From NCBI RefSeq assembly GCF_003182135.1, contig NZ_QGTL01000004.1, positions 682,001 to 746,000 on the forward strand: a stretch of DNA of 64,000 nucleotides, read 5' to 3'. This DNA comes from Nocardia neocaledoniensis (GTDB taxonomy: Bacteria; Actinomycetota; Actinomycetes; Mycobacteriales; Mycobacteriaceae). Made by a program: the position numbers and the translations under genes. Below are positions 44,160 through 51,493 of this stretch, one piece after another. Numbering within the stretch: the first letter of the stretch is position 1; each line of letters starts with the position of its first letter. A model generated the notes under the pieces. The model saw nothing but the letters and a program-made list of their open reading frames with translations, was not told the origin of the DNA and ran no database searches.

Positions 44160-45484
44160 CCGGGGCGACGGTCGGCGTCGACCTGGACGCGCGCGCCTAC
44201 GAACTCGACCGCGCCCACGTGTTCCATTCGTGGTCGGCGCAGGGCAGCCTGGATCCGATGGTGTTGTCGGGCGGACGCGGCTGCCGGGTCTGGGACCACG
44301 CGGGCCGCGAGTACCTCGATTTCGCCAGCCAGATGGTGAATGTCAATATCGGACACCAGCATCCGGTGGTCACGGCCGCGATCGCCGAGCAGGCCGCGCG
44401 GCTGACCACGATCGGTCCGGCCGTGGCGAACCTGCAGCGCGGCGAGGCGGCGCAGCGGATCACCGCGCACGCGCCCGAGGGCATGAACAAGGTGTTCTTC
44501 ACCAACGGCGGCGCCGACGCCAACGAGAACGCGATGCGGATGGCGCGCCTGCACACCGGACGCGACAAGGTGCTCTCGGCCTACCGGTCCTATCACGGCA
44601 ACACCGGCGCGGCTGTGGTCGCGACCGGCGACTGGCGCCGGATGCCGAACGAGTACGCGCGCGGCCACGTCCACTATTTCGGTCCGTACCTGTATCGCAG
44701 CGAATTCTGGGCGGAGACACCGGAACAGGAGAGCGAGCGCGCGCTGCGCCACCTGGAACGGGTGGTGCAGGCGGAGGGGCCGCAGACCATCGCGGCGATC
44801 CTGGTGGAGAGCGTGCCGGGCACCGCGGGCATCCTGGTGCCGCCGCCGGGCTATCTGGCCGGAGTGCGCGCCATCGCCGACCGCTACGGCATCGTGCTGA
44901 TCCTCGACGAGGTGATGTGCGGATTCGGCCGCACCGGACGGTGGTTCGCCTTCGACGGCTACGACGTGACCCCGGACCTGATCACCTTCGCCAAGGGCGT
45001 GAACTCCGGCTACGTGCCGGTCGGCGGCATCGTCATCTCGGACGAGATCGCCGCGACCTTCGACGACCGCGTCTTCCCCGGTGGCCTGACCTACAGCGGC
45101 CATCCGCTGGCGGCCGCCTCCATCGTGGCGGCGCTGGACGTGATGGCCGAGGAGGGCATCGTCGACAACGCCGAGCGCATCGGGCGCACGGTGATCGGTC
45201 CGGCGCTGGACAAGCTTGCCGCCGAGCACCCGATCGTCGGCGAGGTCCGTGGCGAGGGCGTGTTCTGGGCGATCGAGCTGGTCGCCGACCGCACCACCCG
45301 CGAACCCGTCGACGCCGCGACCATCGCGCGCGTCAAAGCCGGACTGGCCGCCAGGGGCGTGCTGGTGTTCGGCGCCGACAACCGGATTCATTTCGTTCCA
45401 CCCTGCGTGGTCACCGAGGCCGAGGTCGCCGAGGCCGTCGCCGCGCTCAGTGATGTATTGGCCGACACTTTGGAGATCCGATGA
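44156..45484 (+). CDS. Class III omega-aminotransferase (probable beta-alanine/beta-aminoisobutyrate transaminase)
   Basis: A 442-residue PLP enzyme of the ornithine/omega-amino acid transaminase class. Marks: the N-terminal WDHAGREYLDFASQMVNVN, FFTNGGADANENAMRMAR, SYHGNTGAA, ILDEVMCGFGRTG and the PLP lysine in ITFAKGVNSGYVP. It should convert the beta-amino acid released upstream into malonate or methylmalonate semialdehyde, the substrate of the following dehydrogenase. ATGA overlaps at both ends (44156-44159 and 45481-45484) show tight coupling within the operon. Confidence 0.9.
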   Translation: MTGATVGVDLDARAYELDRAHVFHSWSAQGSLDPMVLSGGRGCRVWDHAGREYLDFASQMVNVNIGHQHPVVTAAIAEQAARLTTIGPAVANLQRGEAAQRITAHAPEGMNKVFFTNGGADANENAMRMARLHTGRDKVLSAYRSYHGNTGAAVVATGDWRRMPNEYARGHVHYFGPYLYRSEFWAETPEQESERALRHLERVVQAEGPQTIAAILVESVPGTAGILVPPPGYLAGVRAIADRYGIVLILDEVMCGFGRTGRWFAFDGYDVTPDLITFAKGVNSGYVPVGGIVISDEIAATFDDRVFPGGLTYSGHPLAAASIVAALDVMAEEGIVDNAERIGRTVIGPALDKLAAEHPIVGEVRGEGVFWAIELVADRTTREPVDAATIARVKAGLAARGVLVFGADNRIHFVPPCVVTEAEVAEAVAALSDVLADTLEIR

Positions 45485-46983
45485 CGCACCCCACCGACAC
45501 GCTCGAGCACTGGGTCGACGGCAAGCCGTGGACCGGTGAATCCACCCGCACCGCACCGGTGTTCGACCCCGCCCTCGGGGTACCGCGCCGCACGGTCCGG
45601 ATGGCCACGGCCACCGATGTCGACGCCGCGGTCAAGGCCGCGGCCGCCGCGCTGCCCGCCTGGCGGGATTCGTCGATCGCCACGCGGCACCGCTTCCTGC
45701 TGAATTTCCGCGAACTGCTCAACGCCCGCAAGGACGCGCTGGCCGAGATCCTCACCGCCGAACACGGCAAGGTGCTCTCGGACGCGGCGGGCGAGATCGC
45801 GCGCGGGCTCGAGGTGGTGGAGTTCACGCTCTCGATGCCGCACCTGCTCAAGGGCGAGTTCAGCCAGAACGCCTCGACCGGGGTCGACGTCTACTCGGTG
45901 CGCGAGCCCGTCGGCGTGGTCGGCATCATCAGCCCGTTCAACTTCCCGGCGATGGTGCCGCTGTGGTTCTTCCCGATCGCCATCGCGGCGGGCAACACCG
46001 TGGTGCTCAAGCCGAGCGAGAAGGATCCGTCGGCGGCGAACTGGCTGGCCGAGGTGGCCGCCGACGCCGGGCTGCCCGCCGGCGTGCTCAATGTGGTGCA
46101 CGGCGACAAGGAAGCCGTGGACGCGCTGCTCACTCATCCCGAGGTCGGGGCCATCTCGTTCGTCGGCTCCACTCCGATCGCCGAGTACGTGTACCGGACC
46201 GCGAGCGCCAACGGCAAGCGCGTGCAGGCGCTCGGCGGAGCGAAGAACCACATGCTGGTGCTGCCCGACGCCGACCTCGACCTGGCCGCCGATGCCGCCG
46301 TCAACGCCGGTTTCGGCTCGGCGGGCGAGCGGTGCATGGCGGTGAGCGTGGTCCTGGCCACCGAATCGGTCGCCGACGAGCTGGTCGCGCGGATCGCCGA
46401 GCGGATGAAGGACCTGCGCACCGGCGACGGCCGCCGCGGCTGCGACATGGGCCCGCTGATCACCCGCGAGCACCGCGACAAGGTGGCCGGTTACCTCGAC
46501 ACCGCCGTCGCCGACGCCGCGGAACTGGTGGTCGACGGGCGTGCGTCCACCTTCGACGGAGACCCGAACGGCTTCTGGCTCGGCCCGACCCTGATCGACC
46601 GGGTGCCGGTGAGCTCGGCGGTCTACCGCGACGAGATCTTCGGCCCGGTGCTGTCGGTGGTGCGGGTCGAGGGATTCGAGCAGGCCGTCGAGCTGATCAA
46701 CGCCTCGCCCTACGGCAACGGCACCGCCATCTTCACCAACGACGGCGGCGCGGCGCGGCGCTTCCAGCGGCAGGTGAACGTGGGCATGATCGGCGTGAAC
46801 GTGCCGATCCCGGTCCCGGTGGCCTACCACAGTTTCGGCGGTTGGAAGGCGTCGCTGTTCGGCGACGCGAAAGCCTACGGCCCCAACGGTTTCGCCTTCT
46901 TCACCCAGGAGAAGGCGATCACTTCCCGCTGGCTCGATCCGAGCCACGGCGGCATCGACCTCGGTTTTCCGCGGAACAGTTAG
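45481..46983 (+). CDS. mmsA: CoA-acylating methylmalonate-semialdehyde dehydrogenase
   Basis: 500 residues. The aldehyde dehydrogenase fold has SPFNFPAMVPLWFFPIA (active-site Asn region), the MMSDH-specific LGGAKNHMLVLPDADLD in place of the usual general-base glutamate motif, and the nucleophile Cys in GSAGERCMAVS. It oxidises methylmalonate semialdehyde to propionyl-CoA or malonate semialdehyde to acetyl-CoA, using NAD and CoA. Its location right after an omega-transaminase fits the end of uracil/thymine degradation rather than valine degradation. Confidence 0.94.
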   Translation: MTHPTDTLEHWVDGKPWTGESTRTAPVFDPALGVPRRTVRMATATDVDAAVKAAAAALPAWRDSSIATRHRFLLNFRELLNARKDALAEILTAEHGKVLSDAAGEIARGLEVVEFTLSMPHLLKGEFSQNASTGVDVYSVREPVGVVGIISPFNFPAMVPLWFFPIAIAAGNTVVLKPSEKDPSAANWLAEVAADAGLPAGVLNVVHGDKEAVDALLTHPEVGAISFVGSTPIAEYVYRTASANGKRVQALGGAKNHMLVLPDADLDLAADAAVNAGFGSAGERCMAVSVVLATESVADELVARIAERMKDLRTGDGRRGCDMGPLITREHRDKVAGYLDTAVADAAELVVDGRASTFDGDPNGFWLGPTLIDRVPVSSAVYRDEIFGPVLSVVRVEGFEQAVELINASPYGNGTAIFTNDGGAARRFQRQVNVGMIGVNVPIPVPVAYHSFGGWKASLFGDAKAYGPNGFAFFTQEKAITSRWLDPSHGGIDLGFPRNS

Positions 46984-47009
46984 CACGATCGAAGCACTAA
47001 GGACATCCG

Positions 47010-48458
47010 ATGACAGAAACTCGGGTACGGCCGTCCGATGACGCGCCGAGCAGTTCCACGCTGGTCAACGACGACTTGGCACCGACTACCAAGGAGACGG
47101 CGACCTGGCGTACCTGGGACATCTTCTGCCTCTGGATGACCTCGGCACACAGCATCGCCAGCTACGGCTTCGCCGTCGGCATGCTCGCGCTCGGCATGAC
47201 CGGTTGGCAGACGATGCTCGCGCTGTTCGCCGGCGTGCTGCTGCTGTGGCTGGGCAGCAATCTGATCGGCGTCGCGGGGCAGAAGGTCGGGGTGCCGTTC
47301 CCGGTCTTCGCCCGCGGCGCGTTCGGGGTGTTCGGCGCCAACATCCCCGCGCTGCTGCGGGCCCTGGTCGCGGTGTTCTGGTACGGCATCCAGACCTACC
47401 TGGCCTCCACCGCGCTGATGATCCTGCTGTTGCGGGTGGCGCCCGGACTCGAATCGCTCACCGGCAACGACATCCTCGGCCTGTCCACGCTGGGCTGGAT
47501 CGCGTTCCTGGTGCTGTGGACGGTGCAGCTGGCGATCATCAACTACGGCATGGAGGTGGTGCGCAAGGCCTCCGACTTCGCCGGGCCCGCGGTCTGGATC
47601 GGGATGATCGCGCTGGCGATCTGGATTCTCGGCAAGGCCGACTGGAGCATCGACTTCAACGCGCGGGCCGGGGAACCGCTCAGCGGGGGCGCGACCGTCG
47701 CGACCTTCGTCGGCGTGGCGTTCCTGATGGTGGCGTTCATGGCGGGTCCGCTGGTGAACTACGCCGACTTCGCGCGCTTCTCGCCCAGCCGTAAGGCGGT
47801 GCTGCGCGGCAACGCCTGGGGCATCCCGTTCAACGAGACCGCGTTCGTGGTGCTCTCGATCATCATCGCGCTGGCCACGCTGAAGGTGTACGGCAAGGTG
47901 CTCGCCGATCCGGTGGCGCTGGTCGCCGACATCGACAGCGATGTGATCGTGGTGATCGCCGCGGTGCTGTTCGCCACCGCGACCGTGGGCATCAACGTGG
48001 TGCTGAACTTCGTCTCGCCGGCCTACGACATCTCCAACGCGGCGCCGAAGTACATCTCGTTCCGCACCGGCGGCGTAATCACCGCGCTGCTATCGATCGT
48101 GGTCCTGCCGTGGAAGCTGTGGGAGAACCAGAACTTCATCATCTACTTCCTCGGCGGCGTCGGCGCCCTGATGGGCCCGGTCTTCGGCATCCTCGTCGTC
48201 GACTACTACCTGGTCCGCAAACAGCGCACCGTCCTGGCCGACCTCTACAGCGACGAGCCCACCGGCAGCTACTGGTACACCCGCGGCTTCAACCCCAAGG
48301 CCCTGATCGCCCTGGCCATCGCGGGCCCGGTCGCGGTCATCGTCGCCCTCGCCCCCGACTCCGGCAACATCACCGCCCTCTCCTGGCCGGTAGGCGCCAC
48401 CCTCGGCGCCCTGGTCATGTACGCCCTCAACCTCCACAAACCCGCCGCGGCGGGCTGA
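47010..48458 (+). CDS. NCS1 family nucleobase/hydantoin:cation symporter
   Basis: A 482-residue protein with 12 expected helices. NCS1 marks: the N-terminal WDIFCLWMTSAHSIASYGF, GVPFPVFARGAFGVFGANIP and FAGPLVNYADFARF-type segment (GPLVNYADFARFSPS), and a late FVSPAYDISN. The family imports uracil, cytosine, allantoin or hydantoins with sodium or protons. It is the last gene of the operon, 26 bp after mmsA, and is inferred to bring in the pyrimidine or dihydropyrimidine. A hairpin terminator follows 10 bp later. Confidence 0.93.
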   Translation: MTETRVRPSDDAPSSSTLVNDDLAPTTKETATWRTWDIFCLWMTSAHSIASYGFAVGMLALGMTGWQTMLALFAGVLLLWLGSNLIGVAGQKVGVPFPVFARGAFGVFGANIPALLRALVAVFWYGIQTYLASTALMILLLRVAPGLESLTGNDILGLSTLGWIAFLVLWTVQLAIINYGMEVVRKASDFAGPAVWIGMIALAIWILGKADWSIDFNARAGEPLSGGATVATFVGVAFLMVAFMAGPLVNYADFARFSPSRKAVLRGNAWGIPFNETAFVVLSIIIALATLKVYGKVLADPVALVADIDSDVIVVIAAVLFATATVGINVVLNFVSPAYDISNAAPKYISFRTGGVITALLSIVVLPWKLWENQNFIIYFLGGVGALMGPVFGILVVDYYLVRKQRTVLADLYSDEPTGSYWYTRGFNPKALIALAIAGPVAVIVALAPDSGNITALSWPVGATLGALVMYALNLHKPAAAG

Positions 48459-48468
48459 TCGACACCGA

Positions 48469-48503
48469 GAGCCCCGTCGCGCGCGGATCGCGTGGCGGGG
48501 CTC
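48469..48503 (+). terminator. Terminator of the pyrimidine catabolic operon
   Basis: GAGCCCCG (48469-48476) pairs with CGGGGCTC (48496-48503). The loop itself contains GC-rich pairing. No T tract; it lies 10 bp after the transporter stop. Confidence 0.65.
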
Positions 48504-48511
48504 CGGCGTGC

Positions 48512-48546
48512 CATACTGAACGAGGAAGTTCTGAAAAAATTCAGAA
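48512..48546 (+). promoter_or_regulatory. Promoter and operator of the toxin-antitoxin pair
   Basis: A perfect 18-bp inverted repeat, TTCTGAA-AAAA-TTCAGAA (48529-48546), follows a -10-like CATACT (48512-48517) and ends 25 nt before the antitoxin GTG. It covers the probable transcription start, as expected for autoregulated toxin-antitoxin operons. Confidence 0.65.
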
Positions 48547-48571
48547 ATCTGTTCGAGATGCTGAGGTAGCC

Positions 48572-49030
48572 GTGATCACCGAGGTGCAGTGGAGCGAACT
48601 GCAGCGCGACCCCAAGCAGGTCGCGAGGCTGGCCGACGAAGGTGACGTGCGCGTGCGACGCCGCGATGGCGCCGCGCTGTTGCTGATTCGCGAAGATCGG
48701 GCGCAGGGACAGGCCGAAGGCGCGGTGCTGGCCGCGCGTGCGCTGCGTAATGTACTGGTGCACTTGCCTGCTGAAGCCGCCGCCGCTGCGTTGATCGACG
48801 AGTTCCCCTGGGTGGACCTGCTGCCGGAGTCTGAGCGCACCCTGTTCGTCAAGGACTTCGCGCGCGCGTTCCAGGCATCAGCCGAAGTGGGCGAGTGGTC
48901 CTCGCTTCACCGCACTGTGCACGATTGGCGCAACACGGCCTATATCTATACCGACCCCGGCCTGGTCGAGCAGCTCACAGAACCGATCGACACCGACTTC
49001 GGCCCCGTGCCGGAACCCGAGGTGGACTAG
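48572..49030 (+). CDS. Putative antitoxin, Phd-like N-terminus
   Basis: 152 residues. The N-terminal ITEVQWSELQRDPKQVARLADEGDVRVRRRDGAALLLI resembles Phd/YefM antitoxins (a beta-alpha unit that forms a DNA-binding dimer). The C-terminal 90 residues would contact the toxin. GTG 48572 with GAGGTAG just upstream. A perfect palindrome covers the promoter region, and the toxin-like gene starts three bases after the stop. Family assignment is from pattern only; the protein is longer than classical Phd. Confidence 0.65.
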   Translation: MITEVQWSELQRDPKQVARLADEGDVRVRRRDGAALLLIREDRAQGQAEGAVLAARALRNVLVHLPAEAAAAALIDEFPWVDLLPESERTLFVKDFARAFQASAEVGEWSSLHRTVHDWRNTAYIYTDPGLVEQLTEPIDTDFGPVPEPEVD

Positions 49031-49032
49031 GC

Positions 49033-49386
49033 ATGTCGCCGAAACGAGGTGACCGAGTCGCGCCTCCCGGCCGACCTGGCATGTGGGAGGCTCGATTCGC
49101 GACCACCGCGGCAGCCAAGGGTTGGGAAGACCTGTGCCGATCAGCGCGTGCCAGCACCTGGGAAGCCTGGATCATCCTGACCGAGCGACCGACTACGCCG
49201 GAGAACCCTTCCCGTCAGAGCAAGCTCAAAGGTGCGTTGTCCACCCATGTCATCGGCGGGTCGACGCTCGATCAGTGGCAGTACGAAGTCACCGGAGGTG
49301 GTCGGGTGTGGTACTGCCCGGATCATGATGCGCGGATCGTGTGGATCGTCGTGGCGGGACCTCGCCACCCCAAGGCCACCGACTGA
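49033..49386 (+). CDS. Putative RelE/ParE-like toxin
   Basis: 117 residues, basic. The alternating strand-rich C-terminus (LDQWQYEVTGGGRVWYCPD, then RIVWIVVAGPRHPKATD) and the preceding helix AAKGWEDLCRSA match the compact RelE/ParE fold, in which the last strands carry the active-site Arg/His/Lys. If RelE-like it would cut mRNA on the ribosome; if ParE-like it would poison gyrase. ATG 49033, with GAGG upstream inside the antitoxin gene. Coupling to the preceding antitoxin-like gene supports the call. Confidence 0.6.
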   Translation: MSPKRGDRVAPPGRPGMWEARFATTAAAKGWEDLCRSARASTWEAWIILTERPTTPENPSRQSKLKGALSTHVIGGSTLDQWQYEVTGGGRVWYCPDHDARIVWIVVAGPRHPKATD

Positions 49387-49414
49387 CGCTGCGGGAACTG
49401 CCAGAAAGTCGTCC

Positions 49415-50161
49415 TCAGCGGAAGAGGAGGGCGGCGAGGATGTCGGCGTGGCGGTAGCCGAGGTATTTCTGGACGGTGGGCTCGTCGACGGCTGAGGTGG
49501 CGGTGGCGAGGGTGACGACGACGAATTGTTCCTGGGCGCCGGCCTTCCATTTGCCGGTGGCGAAGTCGTCGATGGTGGTGCCCGCGCGGGGTTTCAGTGC
49601 CTTTTGATCGATCTCGGCGGCGGCGGTCTTCGCGGTGGCGGCGTCGGGCATGACCAGGATGAACTGGGCGAAACGCAGGGCGCCGCCCTCGGCGGAGAGG
49701 ACGAGTTCGGCGGCGTACCGGCAGCCGAGGGCGGTGAGTTTGCCGTCCTTCTCGATCGGGGCGCAGGTGTCGTGGTCGCGGCCTTCGATCCAGTCGGCGC
49801 GCAGGGACACATCGCCCATCTTGAAGTCCCAGGGGCCTTCGTATTCGGTGTAGCTCAGCTTCGCGTCCGCCTTCGGCGGTTTCTTGCTGGTGGTGGTGGG
49901 TTTGGCGGTGGACGTGCGCACGGTGTCGGAGACCGGCGCCGCGCCCGAGGCCGCCACCGCCGATCCGGCGACCGTGTCCTTCGCACCGACGACCAGCAGT
50001 CCCGCGCCGCCGAGCAGGGCGAGGACCAGCATCGATGCCAGGACTATCCAGCCCGCGTTCGACTTCGGCGGCGGACCGAGGGGTGGGATCTCCTGCGGTT
50101 GGCCGTAGCCCATCGGCGTGCCCCACTGCTGCGGATCCTGATTTCCGGACGGATAGGTCAT
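49415..50161 (-). CDS. Single-pass membrane protein with Pro/Gln-rich tail, hypothetical
   Basis: 248 residues. A short Pro/Gly/Gln-rich cytoplasmic tail (1-33) is followed by one helix at about 36-60 (GWIVLASMLVLALLGGAGLL), a Thr/Ser/Lys-rich linker and an extracytoplasmic domain of about 145 residues with two cysteines (HDTCAPIEKDGKLTALGCRY) that could form a disulfide. The plan resembles the protein at 18627-19598. No family recognised. ATG start; divergent from the phytase-like gene. Confidence 0.7.
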   Translation of the reverse strand: MTYPSGNQDPQQWGTPMGYGQPQEIPPLGPPPKSNAGWIVLASMLVLALLGGAGLLVVGAKDTVAGSAVAASGAAPVSDTVRTSTAKPTTTSKKPPKADAKLSYTEYEGPWDFKMGDVSLRADWIEGRDHDTCAPIEKDGKLTALGCRYAAELVLSAEGGALRFAQFILVMPDAATAKTAAAEIDQKALKPRAGTTIDDFATGKWKAGAQEQFVVVTLATATSAVDEPTVQKYLGYRHADILAALLFR

Positions 50162-50283
50162 CGCGAAGCCCCCCTGTCGGCGCGGGGGACTCCGACCTCC
50201 CCCGAGTTCTTGCCATCGACCTTACTGCGCTGTTCCAACGCTGTTCACCCGCGGGCACTCCGGGCTGGCTACCGTGACCGGTC

Positions 50284-51369
50284 ATGGGACGTCGGGTGAC
50301 CGCGGTGGTGTTGGGAACGGTGCTGGCCGGGGCGTGCGCGCCCGCAGGCGCGGCGGAGCCGGGCGCGGTGCGCGTGCTGGGTGAGCAGGTCGTCGCCCAC
50401 GACCTGGACTTCGGCGGCACCGTCGTCGGTGGCCTGTCGGGCATCGACTATCGGCCCGCCACCGGCGAATTCGTGCTGCTCAGCGACGACAGGTCCGAGA
50501 AGAATCCCGCCCGCTTCTACACCGCTCGCATTCCGGTGACGGACGATGGCATGGGGCCGGTGGAATTCACCGGCACGACGCCGCTGCGCCGCCAGGACGG
50601 TTCGGCCTACCCACCGAAGTCCGTTGACCCCGAGGACATCCGGGTCGACCCGCTGACCGGCGACTACCTGTGGACCCAGGAGGGCGAGCGGGCAGGCACC
50701 GTCCTCGCCGATCCGTCGGTCCGGCTCGCGCACCCCGACGGCGGGTTCGGCGCCGAGCTCCCGATCCCGGAAAACGAACGGATGCGGGCGGATTCGGGCC
50801 CACGGCAGAACCAGGCGCTGGAGGCGGCGACCTTCGCCGCGGGCGGCACGCTGGTCGTCACCGCGCTGGAGGGCCCGTTGCTCACCGACGGCCCGACGGC
50901 CACACCGACCACCGGGGCGACCACCCGAATCACCGTGCAGACCCGATTCGGGCCGCTGCTCGCGCAATACGCGTACCCGCTGGAACCGGTCTTCGCCGAC
51001 TCGCGGCCCGAACCCGGTCAGGCGAGCAACGGCGTCACCGCGATCCTCTCCGTCGATCCGTTCGACCCCACCCGATTCCTGGTGCTGGAAAGGGCTTTCG
51101 CCAAGGGGGTCGGCAATCGGGTGCGGCTGTTCGAGGTCGACGTGACCCAGGCGAGCAACGTGCTCGACGCGCCGCTGTCCGGCGCGCGTCCGGTGAGCAA
51201 GCGCCTGGTCGCCGACCTCACCGACCTCGGCGTCGAGGCCGTCGACAATGTCGAGGGCATGACCTGGGGACCGCGCCTGAGCAGCGGCGAGAAGACCCTG
51301 GTGCTGGTCGCCGACAACAACTTCGCCGCCGAACAGCGCACCCAGCTGATCACCCTCGCGCTGCGCTGA
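50284..51369 (+). CDS. Secreted esterase-like activity of phytase family protein
   Basis: 361 residues. A signal peptide (1-23) ends VLAGACAPAGA-AEP; a Cys within it could act as a non-ideal lipobox. The mature part is a beta-propeller-like domain with GGLSGIDYRPATGEFVLLSDD, DPEDIRVDPLTGDYLWTQEGE and VDNVEGMTWGP. These conserved Asp/Glu-rich blade motifs are typical of the phytase-like (PF13449) family, found in alkaline-phosphatase-like secreted proteins. TACCGT ends 8 nt before the ATG. Enzyme activity is not established for most members. Confidence 0.83.
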   Translation: MGRRVTAVVLGTVLAGACAPAGAAEPGAVRVLGEQVVAHDLDFGGTVVGGLSGIDYRPATGEFVLLSDDRSEKNPARFYTARIPVTDDGMGPVEFTGTTPLRRQDGSAYPPKSVDPEDIRVDPLTGDYLWTQEGERAGTVLADPSVRLAHPDGGFGAELPIPENERMRADSGPRQNQALEAATFAAGGTLVVTALEGPLLTDGPTATPTTGATTRITVQTRFGPLLAQYAYPLEPVFADSRPEPGQASNGVTAILSVDPFDPTRFLVLERAFAKGVGNRVRLFEVDVTQASNVLDAPLSGARPVSKRLVADLTDLGVEAVDNVEGMTWGPRLSSGEKTLVLVADNNFAAEQRTQLITLALR

Positions 51370-51493
51370 CCAGCGCGGTCACCCGGCCGTGGCCGCCACA
51401 GCACCGAATCTCCACCCGATGGATGCCGGATCGCGCTAGCTTGGAGTTGTACACCTGCGCCGGTGACGCCGATTCGCTTCGAGGGGTGGTCAC

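Noticed and set aside
40838..48458. Reading the operon as hydantoin or valine catabolism instead of pyrimidine catabolism
   Set aside because: Kept as alternatives but less likely. The N-carbamoyl-beta-amino acid hydrolase type, omega-transaminase and semialdehyde dehydrogenase fit beta-alanine/beta-aminoisobutyrate, and no hydantoin racemase or branched-chain acyl-CoA genes are present.
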